A DNA stretch of 9,468 nucleotides, taken from positions 1-9,468 of the forward strand of contig JBAQMZ010000047.1 of the NCBI GenBank assembly GCA_049303315.1, written 5' to 3'. Position 1 is the stretch's first letter. Every line of letters starts with the position of its first letter. Shown one piece after another: positions 1-6,704 of the stretch. The translations under genes and the position numbers were made by a program. The DNA comes from Methanoperedens sp049303315 (GTDB taxonomy: Archaea; Halobacteriota; Methanosarcinia; Methanosarcinales; Methanoperedenaceae). Under the pieces are notes generated by a model. That model made no database searches and was not told where the DNA came from. It saw only the letters and a program-made list of their open reading frames with translations.

Positions 1-1
1 C

Positions 2-517
2 TATGTAGACAGCGTGTTCGCAGGTGCAACCAGTGATATGGTGCAATTGAGATACACATGGGCAGTCTCAAAGTCGGTTACAGAAGTCAAGACAAACGAT
101 AAATTCGGAAGCCTTACAGTATTAACATCAAATTCGACTGATATCCAGGCCAAGAACAAAGATACCACAATAACCCTTACCCAGGACGGTAAGATTGATG
201 TTATGGGCGAGATCAAGTTCAGGGTTGCAGATACCAACTCAGCCTTGAGATACTACCCAATGGTTGAATACCAGATAGGTCCATCAGTAACAGGCACAGG
301 CACAGCAACAGGCACAGCAACAGCAACCGGAACAGCGAAACCAACAAATGTAACTGTGACAGCGACCGGAACAGCAGTAGGAACCGGAACAGCAGTAGGA
401 ACCGGAACAGCCACTCCCAAACCAACCGCAACTGCAAAGGAGCCGGGCTTTGAGGCAGGTCTCGCAATTGCAGGCTTGCTTGCAGTAGCGTTCCTTGTGC
501 TGAGACAGAGAAAGTAA
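2..517 (+). CDS. S-layer protein, C-terminal part, with PGF-CTERM sorting signal (5' truncated)
   Basis: This is the C-terminal end of a cell-surface S-layer protein. The frame is open to the left edge (first full codon at 2, reading YVDSVF), so the GTG at 14 is internal. The first ~95 residues match the end of the Methanosarcina-type S-layer duplication domain: the YVDSVFAG stretch, the FGSLTV strand, ITLTQDGKIDVMG, then a strand ending RYYPMVEY. Next come a Thr/Gly/Ala/Pro linker of about 50 residues (290-439) and a PGF-CTERM tail: PGF at 443-451, a hydrophobic helix, and a basic RQRK end. In the known pathway archaeosortase A (ArtA) removes this tail and the protein is joined to a membrane lipid. 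Asn-X-Ser/Thr sites occur at NST in the domain and NVT in the linker, so N-glycosylation is possible; the Thr-rich linker suggests O-glycans (inference). A stem-loop terminator follows. Family assignment is firm; the missing N-terminus prevents counting domains. Confidence 0.9.
   Translation, partial: YVDSVFAGATSDMVQLRYTWAVSKSVTEVKTNDKFGSLTVLTSNSTDIQAKNKDTTITLTQDGKIDVMGEIKFRVADTNSALRYYPMVEYQIGPSVTGTGTATGTATATGTAKPTNVTVTATGTAVGTGTAVGTGTATPKPTATAKEPGFEAGLAIAGLLAVAFLVLRQRK
290..439 (+). repeat. Thr-Gly/Thr-Ala coding tandem repeats in the S-layer linker
   Basis: The stretch is made of short in-frame repeats. A 6-base ACAGGC/ACAGCA pattern fills 290-330. An 18-base unit beginning ACCGGAACAGCAGTAGGA occurs at 365-382, again exactly at 383-400, and partly at 401-410. 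All units are multiples of three, so gain or loss by slippage would change linker length without breaking the frame. The encoded segment alternates Thr with Gly, Ala or Val and has a few Lys-Pro and Pro-Lys-Pro interruptions. Such stalks between the folded ectodomain and the membrane anchor are usual for PGF-CTERM proteins. Confidence 0.85.
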
Positions 518-529
518 ATATATAAATTC

Positions 530-563
530 GAAGGGAGCAATCCCTTCACATTTTCTTTTTTTA
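530..563 (+). terminator. Stem-loop and T-rich terminator after the S-layer gene
   Basis: A perfect 7-bp stem (GAAGGGA at 530-536 pairing with TCCCTTC at 541-547) is closed by a GCAA loop, which is a GNRA-type tetraloop. It is followed by a T-rich run (ACATTTTCTTTTTTT, to about 562). It begins 12 bp after the S-layer stop codon. The T-run alone would suit archaeal termination; the stem may also stabilise the 3' end of an abundant mRNA. Confidence 0.75.
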
Positions 564-567
564 GAAG

Positions 568-578
568 TATTTAATTAT
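568..578 (+). promoter_or_regulatory. Candidate TATA box for the GT-C/DUF2298 gene pair
   Basis: The AT-rich element TATTTAATTAT is centred about 28 bp before the ATG at 601 and lies just after the preceding terminator. Archaeal TATA boxes sit about 26 bp before the transcription start, so the transcript would begin at or next to the start codon. No Shine-Dalgarno sequence is seen before the ATG, which fits a leaderless mRNA. The surroundings are AT-rich, which lowers the weight of the match. Confidence 0.45.
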
Positions 579-600
579 AGGGCATACAATATCGAATGTA

Positions 601-1776
601 ATGTCCAGACTGCCATATAGAAAGGATATACTTAATTGGGATTTGACGGCGTTTCCCGCAGTTATTTATCTGGCGTTAATATTTTTCATCTCCCGTATTT
701 CTTTTATAGCTCTTGGTTTCAGCGCATTTACAAACCCGACAGACCAGGATGTGCTCGCTGTCGTGAATTCCGCATATTTGCTAAGATACGACTATGCATA
801 CACAGTATCCCGCTTTCCGGGATATCCATTATATGAATTCGTGAACGCTTTGTTTATTGGGGGTGGATGGATTGCAACAAATACAGCCACCATGGTTGTT
901 TCTTTCATATGCATAATAATTTTTGCAAAAATATTGAACCTTTTTAAAATGAAAAATAAAGCTCTGCTGGTATTTACGTTCGCATTTATTCCCATAATAT
1001 GGATAAATAGCTCGATAACTATGGATTATATGTGGTCACTCATGTTCATCATGCTGGGAGTTTATCTTGTGTTTTTGGGTAAATATCCAATGGCTGGAAT
1101 CGCAATCGGGCTTGCTATCGGGAGCAGGTTCACCTCGGCATTTATGGTAATCCCACTCTTTTTTTGGGCTTTTCAGAAAAAAGAAAAAATTAAGGATATC
1201 ATGATTTTTATTTATATTGCCATGGGAACAGCGTTAGTGGTGTTTTTACCAGTATTTTATAAATACAAGCTTGAAATCCTCCAAGGGTCTGGTTTTCTCT
1301 CTACAACCCCGATCAGGAATCCCATTAGCATGATGACGAATCTGGCGTTTGAAAACATGGTAACGGAATTATTTGGATTGGCTGCTCTCATATTTTTGAT
1401 ATTTACTATAATATTAACTTTCAAAAGTAAACCAGTAAATGAGAATAAGGATTTATTGTTTTTTTGCTGGATAACCATTATTATTTTTGTTCTCCTTTAT
1501 TTTATTTTTCCATATAAGGTTGCTTACCTGATCCCGGTTATACCTTGGACTCTTATCGTAATAAATGAAAACCTGAAGAAGAACTTTACTGTTATAGTAT
1601 GTGTTTTATTATTGTTGAATGGCATCGTGTCGATTAAAGTCATAAATGAAGAGAACTCGCCGATGTTGAAATTGGATACGGGGCTCGTCATAAAAAATTA
1701 TGAAGAAAGAAAATCAGTAAGCATAGAACAATCAAAAGAATATCTGGAATCGTTATCGGATGTAATAAAAAAATGA
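601..1776 (+). CDS. Multi-spanning membrane protein, probable GT-C-type glycosyltransferase
   Basis: This 391-residue protein is strongly hydrophobic. The first helix (about 16-40) is preceded by a basic N-terminus (MSRLPYRK), placing the N-terminus in the cytoplasm. The first external loop carries an acidic TDQD motif (Asp48, Asp50) and RFPGYPLYE (71-79). This pattern of acidic residues plus a Pro-Gly-Tyr-Pro stretch is typical of GT-C enzymes, which transfer sugars from polyprenyl-phosphate donors on the outer membrane face. About nine further hydrophobic segments follow, with a hydrophilic tail of about 50 residues (340-391). The stop is 9 bp before the next gene, also a GT-C-like protein, so they probably form one transcript; an S-layer gene lies upstream. 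Base composition is markedly AT-rich. The substrate cannot be told, and no named family is recognised with certainty; another kind of polytopic membrane protein remains possible. Confidence 0.65.
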   Translation: MSRLPYRKDILNWDLTAFPAVIYLALIFFISRISFIALGFSAFTNPTDQDVLAVVNSAYLLRYDYAYTVSRFPGYPLYEFVNALFIGGGWIATNTATMVVSFICIIIFAKILNLFKMKNKALLVFTFAFIPIIWINSSITMDYMWSLMFIMLGVYLVFLGKYPMAGIAIGLAIGSRFTSAFMVIPLFFWAFQKKEKIKDIMIFIYIAMGTALVVFLPVFYKYKLEILQGSGFLSTTPIRNPISMMTNLAFENMVTELFGLAALIFLIFTIILTFKSKPVNENKDLLFFCWITIIIFVLLYFIFPYKVAYLIPVIPWTLIVINENLKKNFTVIVCVLLLLNGIVSIKVINEENSPMLKLDTGLVIKNYEERKSVSIEQSKEYLESLSDVIKK

Positions 1777-1785
1777 GAAATAAAC

Positions 1786-3870
1786 ATGCAGTGGTATATT
1801 GATGTAATAATCTGGTGGCTTTTGATAGAGCTCATCGGGTTTATAGCTTTACCTGTGGCCGGCTACATATGCAGCGCACTCCCGGACAAAGGATATGCCG
1901 TATCCAAAATCATGGGTCTTCTTTTGCTAACTTATTTTTCATGGATTATAACCTATTTTGGTCTCGATTACAGCACATTCTCGGTATTTTTTTCATTGCT
2001 TTTGATAGCAGCTATTTCTCTTATATTTTATAAAAAATTTGGTCTGGATATAAATAGACATTTTGCAATAAAAAATGAACTTTTTTTTACGGCAATATTT
2101 TGCGTTTTCCTGGTTATTCGTTCTTTCAGCCCGGATAATTACTGGGAAATAGGAGAGAAATTCATGGACAACGCTTTCATAAACTCAATTCTAAGAAGTT
2201 CATCTTTTCCGCCGACAGATCCATGGTTTTCCGGGATATCCATGAATTATTATTATTTCGGTTATTTACTGGTTGCCGATTTGATAAAATTAACCGGAAG
2301 TCTTCTCCCTGTAGGCTTTAATATTGCCTCTGCGATTTTTTTTGCATTATCCTCAAGTGCGGTTTTCGGTATCGGCTTTGGATTAACAAGAAAAATAAAA
2401 TACGGATTGGTTGCATTTGTTTTTGTGCTTTTTCTTGGTAACCTTGTTGGATTCATGCAATTGTTAGTGATCCTTTTTTTCCCGGCATATTATGGACAAT
2501 TCTATGTTCCAAACGGCGACCTTTTAACCCGCCTTTTGACATTCAGTCAATGGCCGAGCGTAAACATAATTCCGGGTGGTATTTTTGAGATACCATATCA
2601 TGTTTATCTGGTAGGCGACCTGCACCCTGACATGGTCTCAATCTCTTTTCAGTTACTTATACTGTCTATAATTTTATGCGTTCTAACAGCCAGAACAATC
2701 ACACTATTTCAAACAATCATATTTGGTTTAATTGCGGGGTTTTTTTATCCCCTTAATACATGGGATTATCCTACTTATATTGCTATCATAATAGCAGCTG
2801 TATTCCTTATAATCAAGAATTTTAAAAAAGCCATCTTATTTTCGGGGCTGATTCTGATTTTAAATTATATTCCCTATTTGCCGTACCATCTTAATTTTCA
2901 AAAAGTACATGAAATTAAGGTGGTTGCTTCTGGCAGAACAGAATTAGTCAACTATCTGTTAATATTTGGAACATTTATTTTTATGATTTTTTATTTTTTA
3001 TTAAATAACAATCAATCGGTGAGAAAGAATTGGTTAAAATGGCTTGTGATTCTTACAGTATTAACGTCTATAGCTTTCATATTTGGATTTCAGTTACTTG
3101 TTTTATTAGTTCCATTGGTAATTTTATCATATTCAAAAATGGTCGAGGAGAAAATCCCTGAAAAACAATTTATTTATCTTCTCGTGCTGATGGGTACATT
3201 ATTGAGTCTCTTTGTTGAGATGTTTTATTTAAAAGATAATATGGACAAGCTGGGATATTTTAGATTTAACACCATTTTTAAATTATATCTACAGATATGG
3301 ATTATGTGGGGAATAGCTGCAAGCTACATTTTTTATGAACTAATTAATAAGAAAATAATATATGTTACATGTATTTTATTAATAATGGCATCAATTTATC
3401 CGATTTTTGTTACCATAAGTCAGTCAAGCGGATTCAATGTTGCGCCAAGTTTAGACGGTGAGAGGACTATTGAGAAGGAGCATCCACACGACTATCAAGC
3501 AATCGAGTGGCTGAGAAGCAAAAATGGAACGCCCGTAGTACTTCAAGCAGCTGGTTTTTCATATACATGGAATTCCTACGTCAGTGCATTTACAGGCATG
3601 CCCACAGTTCTTGGATGGGAATGGCATGAATACCAATGGAGAACGAATCTTGAAGAAATAAATATCCGTAGAAGTGATGTGGAAAGGGCATATACTTCAT
3701 CTAATTATGAGGAAATTAAAAACATTATAAGCAAGTATGATATAAAATACATATATGTCGGTCCTGTCGAACGCGACCGCTATAAGATAACAAATGTTTT
3801 TGAAGAACAAAAAGAAAAATTTAAACTGGTTTTCAAAAACCATGAAGTAAAGATATATGAGGTTCAATAA
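1786..3870 (+). CDS. DUF2298 (chlor_Arch_YYY) membrane protein, putative glycosyltransferase
   Basis: This 694-residue polytopic membrane protein has the hallmarks of the DUF2298 family, shared by archaea and Chloroflexi and named after a YYY motif. Visible in order are DNYWEIGEKFMD (117-128), PPTDPWFSG (142-150), NYYYFGY (154-160), PYHVYLVGDLHPDM (270-283), YPLNTWDYP (321-329) and RFNTIFKLYLQ (493-503). A mostly soluble C-terminal part from about 550 contains LGWEWHEYQWR (609-619) and a YIYVGPVER stretch near 660. Conserved acidic and His residues in external loops suggest a GT-C-like glycosyltransferase of the cell surface, but family function has not been firmly shown as far as I know. Length is normal and no break is seen. 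It starts 9 bp after the upstream gene without a clear Shine-Dalgarno sequence, so it is probably cotranscribed. Codons are strongly AT-rich: a spot count at 2041-2100 gives 15 G/C of 60. Confidence 0.88.
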   Translation: MQWYIDVIIWWLLIELIGFIALPVAGYICSALPDKGYAVSKIMGLLLLTYFSWIITYFGLDYSTFSVFFSLLLIAAISLIFYKKFGLDINRHFAIKNELFFTAIFCVFLVIRSFSPDNYWEIGEKFMDNAFINSILRSSSFPPTDPWFSGISMNYYYFGYLLVADLIKLTGSLLPVGFNIASAIFFALSSSAVFGIGFGLTRKIKYGLVAFVFVLFLGNLVGFMQLLVILFFPAYYGQFYVPNGDLLTRLLTFSQWPSVNIIPGGIFEIPYHVYLVGDLHPDMVSISFQLLILSIILCVLTARTITLFQTIIFGLIAGFFYPLNTWDYPTYIAIIIAAVFLIIKNFKKAILFSGLILILNYIPYLPYHLNFQKVHEIKVVASGRTELVNYLLIFGTFIFMIFYFLLNNNQSVRKNWLKWLVILTVLTSIAFIFGFQLLVLLVPLVILSYSKMVEEKIPEKQFIYLLVLMGTLLSLFVEMFYLKDNMDKLGYFRFNTIFKLYLQIWIMWGIAASYIFYELINKKIIYVTCILLIMASIYPIFVTISQSSGFNVAPSLDGERTIEKEHPHDYQAIEWLRSKNGTPVVLQAAGFSYTWNSYVSAFTGMPTVLGWEWHEYQWRTNLEEINIRRSDVERAYTSSNYEEIKNIISKYDIKYIYVGPVERDRYKITNVFEEQKEKFKLVFKNHEVKIYEVQ

Positions 3871-3884
3871 TTAAAAAAAACAAA

Positions 3885-3893
3885 CCTATAAAT
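3885..3893 (+). promoter_or_regulatory. TATA box for a probably leaderless methyltransferase transcript
   Basis: The sequence CCTATAAAT is centred about 27 bp before the ATG at 3917, and an A-rich tract with AAAC precedes it where a BRE would lie. The spacing puts the transcription start at or within a base or two of the start codon. No Shine-Dalgarno sequence is found between box and ATG. This makes the methyltransferase/ligase pair a unit separate from the DUF2298 gene. Confidence 0.6.
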
Positions 3894-3916
3894 CATCTCT
3901 CTCCAACATTGGGTCG

Positions 3917-4717
3917 ATGGATGAAATTGCCCGCTCCGTAAACATTCTGTATGAAAGATATCCATATCCATCTCTCCCAATCCGCAGCGAACGGGACCTT
4001 GTAAGTAAACTCCATGCCAACGTCATGTCAAAAATCCTTTCCACCGCGGAATTGGAGCCCCGCTTACTTTGCGGGAAAGAAGTGCTTGACGCAGGCTGCG
4101 GAACTGGGGAAAAGTCGTGCTATTTTTCATATTACGGCGCCAATGTGACCGCGCTTGACCTCAGCAGTTCCTCGCTTGAGGCTGGAAGACGACTTGCAGA
4201 AAAATTCAAATTAAAGATTGATTTTAACCAGTGCGACATCGCAGAATTCAAAACCGAAAAAAAGTTTGACCACATATTATGTCTCGGGGTGCTGCATCAT
4301 ACCAGCGACCCGTACATGCGTTTTCATGTGCTTGCAGGACTTTGTAAACCAGGCGGGACTATTACCGTGGGGTTATATAATCGATATGGTAGATTCATCC
4401 ACAGGGCAAGGAGGACCTGGATAAAATTGAATGCAGGTGAGGATATCCAGAAGCGGATGTCGTTTGTTGAAACCTCGATATACAGGGGGAAATTCAAGAA
4501 TGCGCATGAACAGGCTTATGCTGCGGATAAGTATGCCAACCCTTATGAGAGTTATCATTCAGTCAGGGAGGTAATTGGCTGGTTCGATAAAAATAATATT
4601 ACGTATATTGGTTCGCATCCGCATACCGGAACAGGAAAGCTTCAAACTTTTTTATCCGAATTAAAGTGGTTAATCAAAAGGAACGGATTTTTCATAATAT
4701 CAGGCAGGAAAAATTGA
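3917..4717 (+). CDS. Class I SAM-dependent methyltransferase
   Basis: This 266-residue soluble enzyme has a Rossmann-type SAM-binding core. Motif I is VLDAGCGTG (56-64), Asp81 ends strand 2 where it would bind the ribose hydroxyls, and CDIAEF (106-111) fits motif II. FDHILCLGVLHHTSDP (117-131) and LCKPGGTITVG (142-152) are typical of the UbiE/Methyltransf_11-12 group. The N-terminus carries RYPYPSLP (14-21), a YPYP-type motif seen in a subset of archaeal and bacterial methyltransferases of unclear substrate. The C-terminal ~100 residues are rich in Arg, Lys and Tyr and may shape the acceptor site. The ATG at 3917 is placed directly downstream of a TATA-like box. The stop overlaps the start of the lipoate-ligase-like gene (TGATG), so the two are cotranscribed and probably translationally coupled. 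The methyl acceptor is unknown. Confidence 0.85.
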   Translation: MDEIARSVNILYERYPYPSLPIRSERDLVSKLHANVMSKILSTAELEPRLLCGKEVLDAGCGTGEKSCYFSYYGANVTALDLSSSSLEAGRRLAEKFKLKIDFNQCDIAEFKTEKKFDHILCLGVLHHTSDPYMRFHVLAGLCKPGGTITVGLYNRYGRFIHRARRTWIKLNAGEDIQKRMSFVETSIYRGKFKNAHEQAYAADKYANPYESYHSVREVIGWFDKNNITYIGSHPHTGTGKLQTFLSELKWLIKRNGFFIISGRKN

Positions 4718-5520
4718 TGAAGTGGCGTTTCATTGACCTTGATATGATTGACGGCTTCTATAGCGCGGCCCTTTTTGAATCCATAGCAAAGCATGTAGGC
4801 ACAGGTTCATCGCCTGAAACTATCCTTTTCTGGCGCGTTAAGTCTCCGGTCGTGTATCTTGGGTATCATCAGTGCGTAGAGGATGAGATTCATGCTGACT
4901 TCTGCAATCGAAGCAACATCGGGATAGTACGAAGGATACTCGGAGGCGGATGCGGGTTCTGTGATTATAATCAGGTACTTTATTCCGTAATCGGACGGGA
5001 GGGCGGCGTGATTCCAGGCGACATTCAATCCGCATATACAAAAGTCCTGACCGGAGTGGTTATTGCTCTTGAATCTCTGGGTGAAAGCGGTGAAATTGAA
5101 CCTGCGCGCAACGCAGTCTATTCAAAAGGTAAGAAGATTTCCGGGAATGCACAGGGGCGCATTGACGGCGCAGTGCTGGTAAATGGCAGCTTGTTACTGG
5201 ATTTTGATTTCGAACTGATGGATAAAGTATTGAAAAATCCCACAAAAAACCTTCGACCCGTACCTTCTGCAAGGGAAGGGATGATAACCCTGAAGGAAAT
5301 GGGCATTACCGATATTGAAAATGTTAAAAAAGTATTGAGACAGGGGTTTGAAAAAGCGCTTGGTATAAAGACAGAAGATTGGCAGTTGACTTTGTTTGAA
5401 GCTGATACGGCAAATCAATTATTGGGTAAGTACACACAAAAAGAGTGGACGTATAAGATGGATATCAAACGCGCTCTCAGGAAAAAACCTGCCGCGCCTT
5501 CTCTTCTGCAATCCGAATGA
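4717..5520 (+). CDS. Lipoate-protein ligase A family protein (altered glycine-loop motif)
   Basis: This 267-residue protein has the biotin/lipoate ligase fold (BPL_LplA_LipB). Family members activate lipoate or octanoate and attach it to a Lys of carrier proteins such as GcvH. Supporting motifs are VVYLGYHQ (45-52), RRILGGGCGFCD (72-83), RNAVYSKGKKISGNAQGR (131-148), with Lys140 at the place of the catalytic Lys, and LVNGSLLLDFD (154-164). A short C-terminal segment ends in LLGKYTQKEW (235-244). Canonical LplA reads GGGAVYHD in the glycine loop; here it is GGGCGFCD, so the His is Cys and a second Cys is added. The LipM catalytic Cys position is not present. The ATG at 4717 overlaps the methyltransferase stop and is preceded by GGCAGGA; an upstream ATG at 4666 would lie inside the methyltransferase and add 17 unconserved residues. 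The 3' end overlaps convergent larC. The target protein is not in the window, and the substrate may differ from lipoate. Confidence 0.82.
   Translation: MKWRFIDLDMIDGFYSAALFESIAKHVGTGSSPETILFWRVKSPVVYLGYHQCVEDEIHADFCNRSNIGIVRRILGGGCGFCDYNQVLYSVIGREGGVIPGDIQSAYTKVLTGVVIALESLGESGEIEPARNAVYSKGKKISGNAQGRIDGAVLVNGSLLLDFDFELMDKVLKNPTKNLRPVPSAREGMITLKEMGITDIENVKKVLRQGFEKALGIKTEDWQLTLFEADTANQLLGKYTQKEWTYKMDIKRALRKKPAAPSLLQSE
5477..5520. other. 44-bp convergent overlap of ligase and larC 3' ends
   Basis: The plus-strand ligase stop codon (5518-5520) lies inside the minus-strand larC frame, and the larC stop (TCA on plus, 5477-5479) lies inside the ligase frame. The shared 44 bases encode the last residues of both proteins (about RKKPAAPSLLQSE in the ligase and REVIRIAEEKARQVFS in LarC). 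No terminator separates the two, so both transcripts must run antisense into each other. Confidence 0.85.
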
Positions 5521-6667
5521 CTTCCCTTACAGGAACGCCGGATTCCTGGGCAGTTTTTTTACAATCCTCAAATTCGGCTGATATGTTCAATAGAACCCCT
5601 CGCATATCCCTTGCAATTTTAACTGCTATAGGAAATATCCGATTGTTAATAGTTATATCCACTTTCCCCATCTCCCTCTGCGCAATCAGCCTGTGTTTTA
5701 CCGGGATTATCCTGACACCGAGAGAACCGGTTTCCTCAATTATTTTTCTTGCAAGCTTCCCGGAATCCTCAGGTTTTGCAATCACCTGGATTATATGACC
5801 GCTTCGCCCTTTTTTCATCGTAGCCGGGATTATGGATACATCCTTTGCACCTGCACTCAGCAACTCATCAATAAGGTTGCCCAGCACCTGGCCCGTGACA
5901 TCATCAACGTTTGTCTCAAGCATCTCGATTCGGTCCGGGATAAGCGCATCATCTATTTCTCCTTCGATGATTCGAAGCACATTGGGAATAAAGAGGTCTC
6001 TGCTTCCCGCTCCATAACCTATGCGTTCTGTTACCATTGGAGGACATACTCCTTTTTCATTGACAAAATAGGCAAGCAGCGCTGCACCAGTTGGCGTGAG
6101 TAATTCCCCATCGACATGACCTTGCTGCCAGGGAAGGGAATATTCCTTCAGGATTTCAAGCGCTGCGGGGGCAGGGACGGGGAATTTCCCGTGCGAGAAC
6201 TCAATAAATCCCATGCCCACCGAGATTGGAGTGCAATATATCCTGTATTTTTTTAAACCGAGGTCATGAAAAGCCGTACAGGCGCCCACGATATCGGCAA
6301 TCGCATCCTCCTGACCCAATTCGTGGAAGTGAAGTTTTTCAAGAGTTATTCCGTGAACTTTTGATTCTGCTTTCCCGAGGATGTTAAAGACCAAAATTAC
6401 ATCTTTTATTATCTCCGGATGAAGGTCAAGTGAGTTGATGCGTTCAAGGATTTCCCCGAATGTCATGCTTCCTTCTTTTTTCGTGACTACATTGACCGAC
6501 TGCGCCGAAATACCTTTTTTAGCGGTTCTTGAAAATTCAACCTTGACATTTGCGGCTGACTCCATTGCTTCCCTGACTTTCCGGGAATCTGCCCCAAGAT
6601 CGAGGAGAGCACCGATAATCATATCGCCTGAAGCGCCTGAGAATGGGTCAAACAGTATGGCTTTCAT
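5477..6667 (-). CDS. larC: LarC, nickel insertion protein of nickel-pincer cofactor synthesis
   Basis: LarC is the CTP-dependent enzyme that inserts nickel into pyridinium-3,5-bisthiocarboxylic acid mononucleotide, the last step of the cofactor of LarA-type racemases and epimerases. It acts in the cytoplasm. The 396-residue length and motifs are typical: FDPFSGASGDM at the N-terminus (6-16), HFHELGQEDAIADIVG (113-128), TPTGAALL (191-198), then the second domain with LETNVDDVTGQ (250-260), MKKGRSGH (284-291) and GVRIIPVKHRLIAQREM (317-333). The His-rich segment and acidic residues are candidates for metal and nucleotide binding. Unlike Lactobacillus plantarum larC, which is split by a programmed frameshift, this gene is one uninterrupted frame. 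LarB, LarE and LarA are absent from the window. The gene has its own TATA-like box just upstream, overlapping the end of the DUF475 gene, and its 3' end overlaps the convergent ligase gene. Confidence 0.92.
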   Translation of the reverse strand: MKAILFDPFSGASGDMIIGALLDLGADSRKVREAMESAANVKVEFSRTAKKGISAQSVNVVTKKEGSMTFGEILERINSLDLHPEIIKDVILVFNILGKAESKVHGITLEKLHFHELGQEDAIADIVGACTAFHDLGLKKYRIYCTPISVGMGFIEFSHGKFPVPAPAALEILKEYSLPWQQGHVDGELLTPTGAALLAYFVNEKGVCPPMVTERIGYGAGSRDLFIPNVLRIIEGEIDDALIPDRIEMLETNVDDVTGQVLGNLIDELLSAGAKDVSIIPATMKKGRSGHIIQVIAKPEDSGKLARKIIEETGSLGVRIIPVKHRLIAQREMGKVDITINNRIFPIAVKIARDMRGVLLNISAEFEDCKKTAQESGVPVREVIRIAEEKARQVFS

Positions 6668-6695
6668 ATTCCAAACATCCTATATCCTTATTGGG

Positions 6696-6704
6696 ATTTA
6701 TAAA
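6696..6704 (-). promoter_or_regulatory. TATA box for larC, containing the DUF475 stop codon
   Basis: On the minus strand the sequence reads TTTATAAAT, a near-ideal archaeal TATA box, centred about 33 bp before the larC ATG at 6667. Transcription would start near 6674 and leave a leader of only several bases. The TAA stop of the upstream DUF475 gene (6700-6698) is part of this box. Read-through from the DUF475 gene could also supply larC mRNA. Confidence 0.6.

Noticed and set aside
253..549. Open frame of 98 codons antisense to the S-layer linker, rich in Val/Ala/Pro.
   Set aside because: It is a by-product of the repetitive Thr/Gly/Ala codons on the plus strand, crosses the terminator hairpin, and has no promoter or Shine-Dalgarno site.
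596..601. Two-codon ATG-TAA frame directly before the GT-C-like gene, which could look like an upstream regulatory ORF.
   Set aside because: It probably lies at or before the predicted transcription start and arises by chance in AT-rich DNA.
4666..4716. Upstream in-frame ATG that would extend the lipoate-ligase-like protein by 17 residues.
   Set aside because: The extension lies inside the methyltransferase gene and has no family similarity; the ATG at 4717 gives the usual N-terminus (MKWRFIDLD) and a typical TGATG coupling.
5477..6667. Programmed frameshift of larC, as in Lactobacillus plantarum.
   Set aside because: The N- and C-terminal LarC domains are in one continuous frame, so no frameshift is needed.
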